NCBI GenBank assembly: GCA_020638905.1
Contig: JACKHP010000001.1
Coordinates: 124,001-188,000 of the forward strand
Direction: 5' to 3'
Source of the DNA: Planctomycetota bacterium
GTDB lineage: Bacteria; Planctomycetota; B15-G4
Length of the DNA: 64,000 nt
The position numbers and the translations under genes are program-made. Of this stretch, positions 17,723 to 26,449 are shown in pieces. Under the pieces are notes generated by a model. It was not told where the DNA came from. It saw only the letters and a program-made list of their open reading frames with translations, and made no database searches. How positions within the stretch are numbered: the stretch's first letter is position 1; each line of letters starts with the position of its first letter.

Positions 17723-20700
17723 TCAGCGAGGCGCGGGGCGCGGCACGAGATCGCGCAGATCGTCGCTCGGTGGCGCCACGTCCCGCGCGGGACGGTGCTC
17801 GGTCGCGTCGGCCGAGTCCCAGGCCCAGAGGCCGATCTCGGTCTCGCCCACGAGGCATTCGCCGTCGCGCGCGAAGACGAGACTGCGGTACGGCGAGCGC
17901 TCGTCGGTCAGGCGCAACAGCTCCTCACCGTGGACGGCATCCCACAGACGCACGCTCGTGTCCATCGAGCCCGACGCGAGCAGGGCGCCGTCCGGCGACC
18001 AGGCCAGGCCGACCACGGTGCGCGCGTGTCCGCGCAACGTGTGCACGAGCGTGCCGTCGTCGGCCGACCAGACGCGCACGACGTCGTCGCGGAAACCTCC
18101 CGCCACGCGTGTGCCGTCGGGCGACCACGCGAGCACCGTGACGATGGCGTCCTCGCAGGGCAGCTCGCGCACGAGCTGCAGCGTGCCGGGATCGAGCAGG
18201 CCGACGCGCCGCGCACCGAGGCGCGCCGCGAGCCGGCGGCCGTCGAGCGAGAAGGCCACCGCGCCGCGCACGCCTCCGCCCGACGCGTCGCAGGAAGCGA
18301 CGCGCTCGGGCGGCGCGTCCGCGTCCCAGGCGAAGACCTCCAGGCCGTGCTGCTCGTCCTGGACGGCGAGCCGTCGTCCGTCGGGAGACCACGCCAGCCC
18401 CATGTCGCCGATGCGCTCACCGCCGTCGGCGGGGAGCACGCGCGACGTGCCGTTCGCGAGATCGACGACGCACACGTCGCGCGTCCGCGCCGGACCGCCG
18501 TCCATCGTCACGACGAGCCGGCGTCCGTCCGGGGTGACGGCGATCTGGAAGAGCTGGGGAGCGTCGAGCGGCGCGCCGACGAGGGCGCACAGCTTGCGGT
18601 CGCGCAGGTCGATGCTGCCGAGTCGTCCGCCGCTCGTGCAGAACACGACGCGGTCGCCGACGGCCGCGACGCCGCGGACCTGCGCCGTGAGCGGAAGGAT
18701 CCGACCGGGCGGTGCGCGCAGGTCCCACAGCCGCAGTCCGCCGTCCTGATCGAGGACGGCGAGCTGGTCGTCCTCGAGGAAGAGCGCGCTGCGCGCCGGC
18801 ATCGCACCGCCGCGCAGGTCGAGCAGCGCGGCGCCCGTCTCGGTCGACCAGACGCGCAGCGATCCCGTGCCGCCCAGCGTGAGGCAGCGCTCGGCGTGGA
18901 CGTCGAACACGACGCGCGCGAGCGGCTCGCCGTGCTCGAGCTGCAGCATCGTGCGCTCGACGTCCCCGCCGCCGGAGGCCGGCCGGCACAGGGCGACGCG
19001 GCTCGTGTCCGGCATCTGCACCGCCACGAGTCCGTCGGGACCGACGGCGATCGGAATCCCCGCTTGAGGCCACGTGCGCGTCTCGCCGGTGAGGACGTCG
19101 ACACGTTCGACCGATCCCCCGGGTTCGGTCACGATCCAGCGTCGCGCGTCGTCGGTGACCGTGCGCTCGCCGACGAAGCTCGCGGCCGGCGGCGCGTCGG
19201 CACGTCCGTCCCAGCTCAGCAACCCGGACGCGCCGGACTTGAACACGACCGGGTCGCCCGGCGTCGTGAGTCCGACGGCGGGGAGCAGGCGGTCGGCGTC
19301 GTCGGCGACCTCCGTCGCGCGGGCGAGGACGTCTCCGGAGACCAGGTCCTCGCGGGTCCACACGCCGTCGAGGCCGATCCACGACAGCTCGCGCCCGCCT
19401 TCCGCGAGCGCGGCGCCGCGCACGCCGTCCCAGATGCGGACGCGTACGAGCCGGCCGCTGTGCAGGTCCCAGCGATGGATCGCGGCGCGGTGCGCGTCGT
19501 CGGGCGAGACGCTCACGACGAACAGCTCGTCGTCGGTGGCGCCGGGCACGAGGCCGACCGTCGACCCGCGCTGCAGGTCGGGGACGTGCGCGCGCAGGAC
19601 ACTGTCGTCCAGTCGCGACCGGAGCAGGCGCCATGGCCAGTCTCGGCGCGCGGGCTCGCAGGCCTCGAGGACGCGCTGCGCGTGGGCGAGATCGTTGGCG
19701 TCGAGGGCGGCAGCCGCGTTCTGCAGCCGCGCGACGTGCGCGGCGCGGCCGGCCTCCTCGGCGGCGAGGCGCGACCGTTCGGCGTTCGCCTCGGCGGAGG
19801 CGCGCAGCTCCGACTCGCGCAGGGCGGCGTGCGTCGCCACGACGATGCCGACCACGAGCGCGAGCACCACGCCGGCGACGCTCGCGGTGAGCGTGCGGTT
19901 GCGCGCGACGAAGCGCCGCGAGCGCACCGTCCACGCCGGGGGACGGGCGGCGACGGGGCGTCCGTCGCGCAGCGCGCGCAGGTCGTCGGCCAGCGCGGCG
20001 GCCGACGCGTAGCGGTCGACGGCGTCCTTCTCGAGCGCCTTGCCGAGCACGACGTCGAGCGCGCCGCGCGCGAGCCGGCGCGGAGGCATCTCCTGGACGA
20101 CCCGCGCGGCCTCCGGCAGCGGCAGCCCGCGCACCGGATAGGGCAGGTCGCCCGTGAGCAGCTCGAACGCGAGCACGCCGAGGGCGTAGACGTCCGACGC
20201 GAAGCTCACCGCGCGCTCGCCGCCGGAGACCTGCTCGGGACTCATGTACGGCACCGTCCCCAGGACGGCGCCGGTGCGTGTGAGCGGCTCGTCCTCGCCG
20301 GTGTGCCGGGCCACGCCGAAGTCGAGCACCTTCGGGCGTCCCACGGGGTCGCCGGCGAGCGGCGCGACGAGCACGTTGCCCGGCTTGAGGTCGCGATGGA
20401 CGACGCCCAGGTCGTGCGCGGCCTGGACCGCGTCGCACACGCGCGCCATGAGCTCGAGCCGCATGCGTTCGTCGAGCCCGTGGCGCGTCGCGTGCCGCAC
20501 GAGCGAGTCGCCCGGCACGAACTCCATCGCGAGGAAGTGCACGGTGCCCGCGCCGCCGCCGCGCGTGACCGCCTCGGCCGTGCCCGCGTCGACGTAGCGC
20601 GCGATGCCCGGGTGATCCAGGCGGCTCAGCACGAGCGCCTCGCGTCGGAAGCGCCGCACGACTCTCGCGGAGGCGAGCCCGGCGTGCAGCACCTTCACGG

Positions 20701-21040
20701 CCACGGGCTCGCCGTCGGGGGCGGCCTCGTCGAGGGCGCGGTGGACGACCCCCATGCCGCCCTCGCCGATGCGCTCCAGCACGCGGTACGTCCCGATGCG
20801 TTCGAGGTCGACGAGGGCGCCGACGAGCGTGTCGTCGCGCAGCAGCTCGGGCCCGAACTCTCCCAGACGCTCGTCGGAGAACACGTCGCTCTGGGGATCG
20901 CGTCCGAGCATGCGCCGCACGCATTCGACCACCGTCGTGTCGGCGTCCGCGGCGTCGAGCGCGCGCCGGCGCTCGTCGTCGCTGCGCTCGACCAGCCGAT
21001 GGAAGAGCGCGCGCGCCTCGCGGTACTGCGCCGGGTTCAC
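17723..21040 (-). CDS. membrane Ser/Thr protein kinase with WD40 repeats
   Basis: A GTG start at 21040 gives 1105 residues. The N-terminal 80 residues are the short helical segment common to planctomycete kinases. The Hanks-type kinase domain spans about 83-350: glycine loop GEGGMGVV, Lys in VAVKVL (116), HRDLKPGN (215-222), DFGVAR (240-245) and GTVPYMSPEQ. The key catalytic residues are present. A transmembrane helix lies at about 385-405 (SVAGVVLALVVGIVVA). The C-terminal 650 residues form WD40-type repeats (for example VVGLAWSPDGALLASGSMDT and VRLWDAV near the end), placing a propeller outside the membrane. It overlaps the preceding sigma-factor gene by four bases (GTGA), which indicates coupled translation and a shared signalling role. 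Confidence 0.95.
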   Translation of the reverse strand: MNPAQYREARALFHRLVERSDDERRRALDAADADTTVVECVRRMLGRDPQSDVFSDERLGEFGPELLRDDTLVGALVDLERIGTYRVLERIGEGGMGVVHRALDEAAPDGEPVAVKVLHAGLASARVVRRFRREALVLSRLDHPGIARYVDAGTAEAVTRGGGAGTVHFLAMEFVPGDSLVRHATRHGLDERMRLELMARVCDAVQAAHDLGVVHRDLKPGNVLVAPLAGDPVGRPKVLDFGVARHTGEDEPLTRTGAVLGTVPYMSPEQVSGGERAVSFASDVYALGVLAFELLTGDLPYPVRGLPLPEAARVVQEMPPRRLARGALDVVLGKALEKDAVDRYASAAALADDLRALRDGRPVAARPPAWTVRSRRFVARNRTLTASVAGVVLALVVGIVVATHAALRESELRASAEANAERSRLAAEEAGRAAHVARLQNAAAALDANDLAHAQRVLEACEPARRDWPWRLLRSRLDDSVLRAHVPDLQRGSTVGLVPGATDDELFVVSVSPDDAHRAAIHRWDLHSGRLVRVRIWDGVRGAALAEGGRELSWIGLDGVWTREDLVSGDVLARATEVADDADRLLPAVGLTTPGDPVVFKSGASGLLSWDGRADAPPAASFVGERTVTDDARRWIVTEPGGSVERVDVLTGETRTWPQAGIPIAVGPDGLVAVQMPDTSRVALCRPASGGGDVERTMLQLEHGEPLARVVFDVHAERCLTLGGTGSLRVWSTETGAALLDLRGGAMPARSALFLEDDQLAVLDQDGGLRLWDLRAPPGRILPLTAQVRGVAAVGDRVVFCTSGGRLGSIDLRDRKLCALVGAPLDAPQLFQIAVTPDGRRLVVTMDGGPARTRDVCVVDLANGTSRVLPADGGERIGDMGLAWSPDGRRLAVQDEQHGLEVFAWDADAPPERVASCDASGGGVRGAVAFSLDGRRLAARLGARRVGLLDPGTLQLVRELPCEDAIVTVLAWSPDGTRVAGGFRDDVVRVWSADDGTLVHTLRGHARTVVGLAWSPDGALLASGSMDTSVRLWDAVHGEELLRLTDERSPYRSLVFARDGECLVGETEIGLWAWDSADATEHRPARDVAPPSDDLRDLVPRPAPR

Positions 21041-21615
21041 CCGGACGACCCGCCCTGCAGTGCGTCGCGCAGCCAGGCGCGCGCCATGCGCCAGTCGAGC
21101 TTGACCGTGCGCTCGGAGACGCCCAGCACGTCGGCCGTCTCGGCCACCGAGAGTCCGGTCAGGAAGCGCAGCTCGGCGATGCGCGCCTGGCGCGGGTCGA
21201 GCCGCGCCAGCTCGGTGAGCGCCTCGTCGAGTTCGAGCGGGTCGACGCCGGCGGTGAGCGTCGCGGGCAGGTCGCTCTCGTCGAGCACGACGCGCTGGCG
21301 GTCGCCGCCGCGCCGCTGGGCGCCGCGCGCGCGCGCGTGGTCGACGAGGATCTGGCGCATGGCGAGGGCGGCGACGCTGTAGAAGTGGCGCCGTCCCGTC
21401 CAGCCGTCGAGGTCGTGGTCGCGGCCGACGAGCCGCGCGTAGGCCTCGTGCACGAGCGCCGTCGGCTCGAGCGTCTGCGGTCCGCGTCCGCGGAAGAAGT
21501 CGGCGGCCAGCGCGCGCAGGTCGCCGTAGATGACCGGGAACAACCGATCGACGGCGGTGCGGTCACCGCGCGCCAGGGCGTCGAGATGCTGCGTCACGTC
21601 GATCGGCGCGGCCAT
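21037..21615 (-). CDS. ECF-type RNA polymerase sigma factor (Sigma70_ECF family)
   Basis: The 192-residue product begins at the ATG at 21615. Sigma region 2 lies at about 20-95 (LFPVIYGDLRALAADFF, then LEPTALVHEAYARLVG). Region 4 lies at about 130-190 and ends in a helix-turn-helix, LSVAETADVLGVSERTVKLDW. This form, with the TALVHEAYARL motif, belongs to the Sigma70_ECF group that is abundant in Planctomycetota and often encoded beside Ser/Thr kinases instead of an anti-sigma factor. Here its stop overlaps the kinase start by four bases, so control by kinase phosphorylation is plausible. A TAGACT box ends six bases before its ATG and there is no ribosome binding site, which suggests a leaderless mRNA. 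Confidence 0.93.
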   Translation of the reverse strand: MAAPIDVTQHLDALARGDRTAVDRLFPVIYGDLRALAADFFRGRGPQTLEPTALVHEAYARLVGRDHDLDGWTGRRHFYSVAALAMRQILVDHARARGAQRRGGDRQRVVLDESDLPATLTAGVDPLELDEALTELARLDPRQARIAELRFLTGLSVAETADVLGVSERTVKLDWRMARAWLRDALQGGSSG

Positions 21616-21621
21616 CCCACG

Positions 21622-21627
21622 AGTCTA
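21622..21627 (-). promoter_or_regulatory. -10 box of a probable leaderless transcript of the sigma/kinase operon
   Basis: TAGACT on the minus strand is followed by CGTGGG and then the ATG at 21615. With the usual six to seven bases from -10 box to transcription start, the mRNA would begin at the start codon. No ribosome binding site is present. Confidence 0.4.
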
Positions 21628-21836
21628 TCCCCCGAGGCCGCGGCTTGCCTGGGGGGAGGGTGGGGGACGCGACGCCCGACAGTGCGGCGCTCTCTCCGGG
21701 GTCTTGCCGACCGGGTGCCGACGGTCGGCTCGGGGCACGGAGCTCGGCGCAGTGCCGGACCTCGCTCTTCCCGGGAAGGTTGCGTGGACGACCGCGTCCG
21801 GCTTCGTCCATGCTCGCACTGGGGTTCGGAGACACC

Positions 21837-22001
21837 ATGTCACTCGCCGCACTCGGTCTGCTTCTCGCTGCGATCGGCCCGCCGCAGGATCCGGGCACCG
21901 AGCGTCCCCGGGCCGAAGTCTCGCCCGTGTTCGAGTTGCTCGACGTCGCGGCGGGCCCGGAGTCGTGCGCTGGGGCGCGTGGTCCGCCCGCCGGGCCGTA
22001 G
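21837..22001 (+). CDS. possible small secreted protein of 54 residues
   Basis: An ATG preceded by GGAG at five bases opens a 54-codon frame that begins MSLAALGLLLAAIGPPQDP, which looks like a short signal peptide and cleavage site. The remainder is Pro/Glu/Arg-rich without a known motif. The stop lies nine bases before the start of the downstream kinase. It could be a small envelope protein, a leader peptide, or a decayed start of a larger gene. The remaining gap 21616-21836 shows only the -10 box of the opposite operon. Confidence 0.3.
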   Translation: MSLAALGLLLAAIGPPQDPGTERPRAEVSPVFELLDVAAGPESCAGARGPPAGP

Positions 22002-22004
22002 AAT
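21999..22004 (+). promoter_or_regulatory. -10 box of a probable leaderless kinase transcript
   Basis: TAGAAT is followed by GCCGCC and then the GTG start at 22011, the same six-base spacing as at the sigma-factor gene. There is no ribosome binding site and no clear -35 box. It overlaps the stop of the small frame at 21837. Confidence 0.4.
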
Positions 22005-22010
22005 GCCGCC

Positions 22011-25000
22011 GTGACGAAGCCCCCCCCGGACGGCCGTCGATGGGAACGCGTCCGCGCGCTGTTCGGCGAGGCGCTCGATCGCGCGCCCGATGAGCGCGAA
22101 GCGTTCCTGAGCGCGGCGGCTGCGGGCGACGAGGAGCTGCTGGCCGAGGTGCGCTCGCTGCTCGTCCACGACGACGCGGTCGAGGACGACGAGTGCGACG
22201 CCTCCGCCGCGGAGGACGAGGTGCGGCGCCCGCCGCCGGCGGGGCATCCCGGGCAGATCGGGCCGTACCGCATCGTGTCGCTGCTCGGCGAGGGCGGCAT
22301 GGGTGCGGTGTACGAGGCCGAGCAGGCGGTGCCGCACCGCAGCGTCGCGCTCAAGGTGCTGCGCATCGCGCTCGCCTCCGACGAGGCGCGCCGTCGCTTC
22401 GTGCAGGAAGGCGAGGTGCTCGCGCGGCTGCGCCACCCGGCGGTGGCTCAGGTCTACGAGATGGGCACGGCCGAGATCGCCGCGGGTGTCGAGGTCCCCT
22501 ACCTCGCGATGGAGCACGTGCAGGGCGCGCGCACGCTCGCGCGCTACGTCCTCGAGACGTCGCCGTCGCGCGAGGAGCGGCTCGAGCTCTTCTGCCAGAT
22601 CGTCGACGGGGTGGAGCACGCCCACCAGCAGGGCATCGTCCATCGCGACCTCAAGCCCGACAACGTCATGGTCGACGGCGAGGGCAGGCCGAAGGTGATC
22701 GACTTCGGCCTGGCACGCGTGGTCGACGCGGGGAGCGACCTCGCGTCGATGCACACGCGCACCGGCCAGGTCATGGGCACGCCGTCGTACATGAGCCCGG
22801 AGCAGTTCCTGGGCGATCCCGAGAGCATCGGCATCGCGACCGACGTCTACGCGCTCGGGGTGCTGCTCTTCGAGCTCGTCTCGGGACGGCTGCCGTACGA
22901 CCTCGACGGACTGTCGATCGCCGACATGGCGCGCGCGGTGCGCGAAGCGACGCCGCGCCGGCTCTCCGGGCAGGGCGGCGCGCGCGTGCACGACGACCTC
23001 GACACGATCGTCGGCAAGGCGCTCGAGAAGCAGCCCGAGCGTCGCTACGAGACGGCCGCCGCGCTGGCCGCCGACGTGCGTCGTTCCCTGCGCAAGGAGC
23101 CGATCCTCGCGCGGCCGGCGAGCGCGGGGTACCGGACGCTGCTCTTCGTGCGCCGCCACCGGGCGCTCGTGGCCAGCGTGGCCGTCGTGCTGCTCGTCGC
23201 GATCGCGGCGGCGATGGTCAGCCTGAGCTTCGCGTTCGACGCGCGACGGCGGGCAGACGAGGCCGATCGCGCCGCCTACGACGCGCGCATCCTGGGTGCG
23301 GAGAGCGCCATCGAGGGAGGGCACTTCGCCGAGGCGTCCGAACTGCTCGCGGCCACTCCCGAACACCTGCGCGGCTGGGAGTACCGGCACCTCGCGAGTC
23401 GCGTCGACCGGACGCTGCCGCTCCCGCCGCACCCCGAGTGGCACCTGGCGGGGATCCGCGGGACGGGCGACGTCGCGCGTGCGATGCTCACGCGTGCGCG
23501 CGCGGAAGGCGGCGTCGAGTGCGTGGTGGTCGACACGCGCAGCGGCGGCGAGTTGCTCGTGGTCCCGGTCAGCAGGCTGACCGATGCCGCGCTGAGCCCC
23601 GACGGCGCGCGTCTGGCCGTCGCCGAGCCCGGTCCCGACGGGATGATCACGGTCACGGTCCGGGACGCGCTGTCGGGCCGACCGACGTCCGTCGCGGAGC
23701 CCGTGCCCGATGGCCCGGGCAGCCGGGCGCGGCTGATCTGGCATCCCGCGGGCGAACGCATCCTGCTCTCGACGTCGCGGGGTCTCGTGATCACCGACGC
23801 CGGCAGCGGCGAGGTCCTCGGGCGGCGTGACGGGGTCAACGCCACGGCCACCTGGAGTCCCGACGGGCTCTGGATCGTCACCGTCGGCCAGGGCGTGGAA
23901 GGAGCCGGGGACGACTACGCGGCCACCGTCCTCGACGCGGACACGCTCGTGCCGCTGCCGGGCTTCGTGCCGGTGCATCCGGGCGACCTCGCGCCGTCTC
24001 CGTCGGGCGCCCTCGTGGCGATCCTGAGCGGCAGCGGTCCCGTGATCCTGCTCTCGGTCGTGGACGGCGCGCCGTCCGTCGTCCGGCGCCTCGTGACCAA
24101 CGGCGAGGCGACCGGGGCGGGCGCGTGGTCCCCGGACGGGCGGCTCTTCGCCAGCGGCACGCTCGACGGTCACATCCGCGTCTGGGACGTCTCGAGCGGT
24201 GCGGTGCGCAGCGACTTCGTCGAGGGCCGCATCGACTACTCGTCCGCGAACGTCGGGCTCGTGTTCCTGCCCGGGAGCGGTGACCTGCTCAGCAGGTCGA
24301 GGACGGGCGAGTTGCGCGTGTGGCCGGTCGGCACGGGGGTCCCGGACGTCCTCGCCGGGCATGCGAGCTACGTCTATCCGATCAGCGTCTCGGGCGACGG
24401 CAGCCTGCTGCTCTCCGGCGGCTGGGACGGCGACGTGGGTCGGCGCGGCGCGGTCAAGCTGTGGGACGCCCGCACCGGCCTGCTCGTCGCGGAGACGGGC
24501 CTGGTCGGCGAGCGCTGCGAGGCGGCCGCGCTGACTCCCGACGGACGACACGCGTTGGTCGCCATGGTCGAACGAAGCCGACGGCGACACCTCGACGTGC
24601 TCGACCTCGTGCAGGGCTCCGTCCGCACGCTGATCGACGACCCGAACACGCCGGACTTCGCGCTCCATCCCGACGGTCGGCGCGTCTTCGTGGCCGGCAG
24701 CGTCTGGGATCTCGTCACGGGCGAGCGGCTCACGGCGGTGCCCTCGACCCGTGACGTCGGGGTCTACTCTCCGGACGGGCTGCTCATGGCGGTCTACGGG
24801 GGCCGGCCGTTCCAGGTGCGCATCGAGGACGTCGCGAGCGGGGCCGAGGTGAGCCGCTGGGCCGACCCCGGAGGGCGGCAGAGCTGGCGCAGCGTCTTCA
24901 GTCCCGACGGGCGCTGGCTGCTCACGGGCTGGATCGAGGGCGGCGGCGTGAGCATCCGCGAGGTCGCCACCGGCCGTCTCGTCGCGGATCTGCCCGACAC

Positions 25001-26201
25001 CGGCGCCGAGGTCATCGCGGTGGCGATGAGCCCCGACGGGACGCGCATCGCCACCGGCGGGCGCGACGACGTCGTGCGGCTCTGGGACGCGACGCACTTC
25101 GACCTCGTCGCGCAGCTCTCCGGGCACCAGCGCTACGTCTACAGCCTGGCCTGGAGCCCCGACGGCGCGCGACTCTTCTCGGGCTCCGGCGACGGCACGG
25201 TGCGCATGTGGGACACGCGTCCGCTCGCCGAGCAGGTCGAGGCGCGGCGTGCGCGCAGCGCCGCCATGCCCGCGCTCGAGCGACGTGTCGGACGTGCGCT
25301 GGCCGACCCCGACGATCCGCAGGGTGCGCTCGACGCGCTGCTCGTCGCCGACGACCTCGACACGCGCGGCCGCGAGCTCGCGGCCCAGGCGGCCATGGCC
25401 TTCCTGGTGCCGCTGGGCGAGGCGCGTCAGCACCGCGCGACGGAGGGACCGAGAGGTCCGTTGCCGGGCGACGCGACGCCTCGCGGTCCGGCGTGGCTGC
25501 GCGCGCCGCGCGCGGGAGTGCCGCCGCGCGTCGACGGCCGGCTCGACGACGCGTGCTGGGCGTCCGCGCCGTGGACCGAGGCGTTCGTCGACATCGAAGG
25601 TCCCGTCAAGCCGCCGCCGCCGCTCGTCACGCGCGCGAAGGTCGCCTGGGACGACGACTTCCTGTACGTGGCCGCGGAACTCGAGGAGCCGAACGTGTGG
25701 GGCACGCTCACCCAGCGCGACGAGATCGTCTTCCACGACGACGATTTCGAGGTCTTCGTCGATCCCGAGGGCGACGGATGCTGGTACGGCGAGGTCGAGG
25801 TCAACGCGCTCGGCACGGTCTTCGACCTGCGCCTCTCGCGTCCCTATCGCGAGGGCGGGCGCGCCGACCACGGCTGGTCGCCGCCGGACCTGCGCGCCGC
25901 CGTGCACGTCGACGGCACGCTCGGCGACGCGACCGACACCGACCACGGCTGGACGGTCGAGATCGCGATCCCGCACGCGGCGCTGGCCGGCCACGACTCG
26001 ACGGCCCTGCCGCCGAAGGCCGGCGACGTGTGGCGTGTGAACTTCTCGCGCGTCGAATGGCAGCACGACGTCGTCGACGGTCGCGAGGTCAAGCGTCCCG
26101 GTCAGCCCGAGGACAACTGGGTCTGGACGCCCCAGTACGTCGTCGACATGCATCGTCCGGCGCAGTGGGGCTTCGTCGAGCTGGTGGAGGGCGACGGCTG
26201 A
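22011..26201 (+). CDS. Ser/Thr protein kinase with WD40 repeats and a C-terminal CBM9-like domain
   Basis: A GTG start gives 1396 residues. The kinase domain spans about 86-360: GEGGMGAVYEAE, Lys115 in VALKVL, HRDLKPDN (211-218), DFGLAR (231-236) and GTPSYMSPEQ. A membrane helix lies at about 386-408. The segment ILGAESAIEGGHFAEASELL and then WEYRHL is the usual linker to WD40 repeats. The repeats run to about 1070, ending LAWSPDGARLFSGSGDGTVR. From about 1170 a domain follows that resembles family 9 carbohydrate-binding modules: PPRVDGRLDDACWASAPWTE, VAWDDDFLYVAAELEEPNVW, DDFEVFVDPEGD and WTVEIAIPHAAL. Ligand binding outside the cell could thus signal to the inner kinase; that is inference. 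Confidence 0.93.
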   Translation: MTKPPPDGRRWERVRALFGEALDRAPDEREAFLSAAAAGDEELLAEVRSLLVHDDAVEDDECDASAAEDEVRRPPPAGHPGQIGPYRIVSLLGEGGMGAVYEAEQAVPHRSVALKVLRIALASDEARRRFVQEGEVLARLRHPAVAQVYEMGTAEIAAGVEVPYLAMEHVQGARTLARYVLETSPSREERLELFCQIVDGVEHAHQQGIVHRDLKPDNVMVDGEGRPKVIDFGLARVVDAGSDLASMHTRTGQVMGTPSYMSPEQFLGDPESIGIATDVYALGVLLFELVSGRLPYDLDGLSIADMARAVREATPRRLSGQGGARVHDDLDTIVGKALEKQPERRYETAAALAADVRRSLRKEPILARPASAGYRTLLFVRRHRALVASVAVVLLVAIAAAMVSLSFAFDARRRADEADRAAYDARILGAESAIEGGHFAEASELLAATPEHLRGWEYRHLASRVDRTLPLPPHPEWHLAGIRGTGDVARAMLTRARAEGGVECVVVDTRSGGELLVVPVSRLTDAALSPDGARLAVAEPGPDGMITVTVRDALSGRPTSVAEPVPDGPGSRARLIWHPAGERILLSTSRGLVITDAGSGEVLGRRDGVNATATWSPDGLWIVTVGQGVEGAGDDYAATVLDADTLVPLPGFVPVHPGDLAPSPSGALVAILSGSGPVILLSVVDGAPSVVRRLVTNGEATGAGAWSPDGRLFASGTLDGHIRVWDVSSGAVRSDFVEGRIDYSSANVGLVFLPGSGDLLSRSRTGELRVWPVGTGVPDVLAGHASYVYPISVSGDGSLLLSGGWDGDVGRRGAVKLWDARTGLLVAETGLVGERCEAAALTPDGRHALVAMVERSRRRHLDVLDLVQGSVRTLIDDPNTPDFALHPDGRRVFVAGSVWDLVTGERLTAVPSTRDVGVYSPDGLLMAVYGGRPFQVRIEDVASGAEVSRWADPGGRQSWRSVFSPDGRWLLTGWIEGGGVSIREVATGRLVADLPDTGAEVIAVAMSPDGTRIATGGRDDVVRLWDATHFDLVAQLSGHQRYVYSLAWSPDGARLFSGSGDGTVRMWDTRPLAEQVEARRARSAAMPALERRVGRALADPDDPQGALDALLVADDLDTRGRELAAQAAMAFLVPLGEARQHRATEGPRGPLPGDATPRGPAWLRAPRAGVPPRVDGRLDDACWASAPWTEAFVDIEGPVKPPPPLVTRAKVAWDDDFLYVAAELEEPNVWGTLTQRDEIVFHDDDFEVFVDPEGDGCWYGEVEVNALGTVFDLRLSRPYREGGRADHGWSPPDLRAAVHVDGTLGDATDTDHGWTVEIAIPHAALAGHDSTALPPKAGDVWRVNFSRVEWQHDVVDGREVKRPGQPEDNWVWTPQYVVDMHRPAQWGFVELVEGDG

Positions 26202-26449
26202 CGCCGCGCTCCGGGTCGGCTCCGCGCCCGACCGTCGGCCAGGATCCCGCTCCCGCCGGCGTGCGCGCGCCGGACGAGGAGGCCCGCGGGCCGGTCGGGT
26301 CGCGGGATGTCCGGCCCGACGCGTCCTCGGGAGCGCGGTGGTCGCGTGTCGTACCTCGCGCGGAGTGGCCCGCATGCGGCAAGATGGACGGTCGGACGCC
26401 GCGCGGCGAGGTGACGCCGTGGCGACGTCCCGACCCGAGGAGCGAGACC

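Noticed and set aside
26202..26449. Possible T-box or other aminoacyl-tRNA-responsive leader before glnS
   Set aside because: No T-box sequence or terminator/antiterminator pair is visible; only an ordinary ribosome binding site precedes the GTG.
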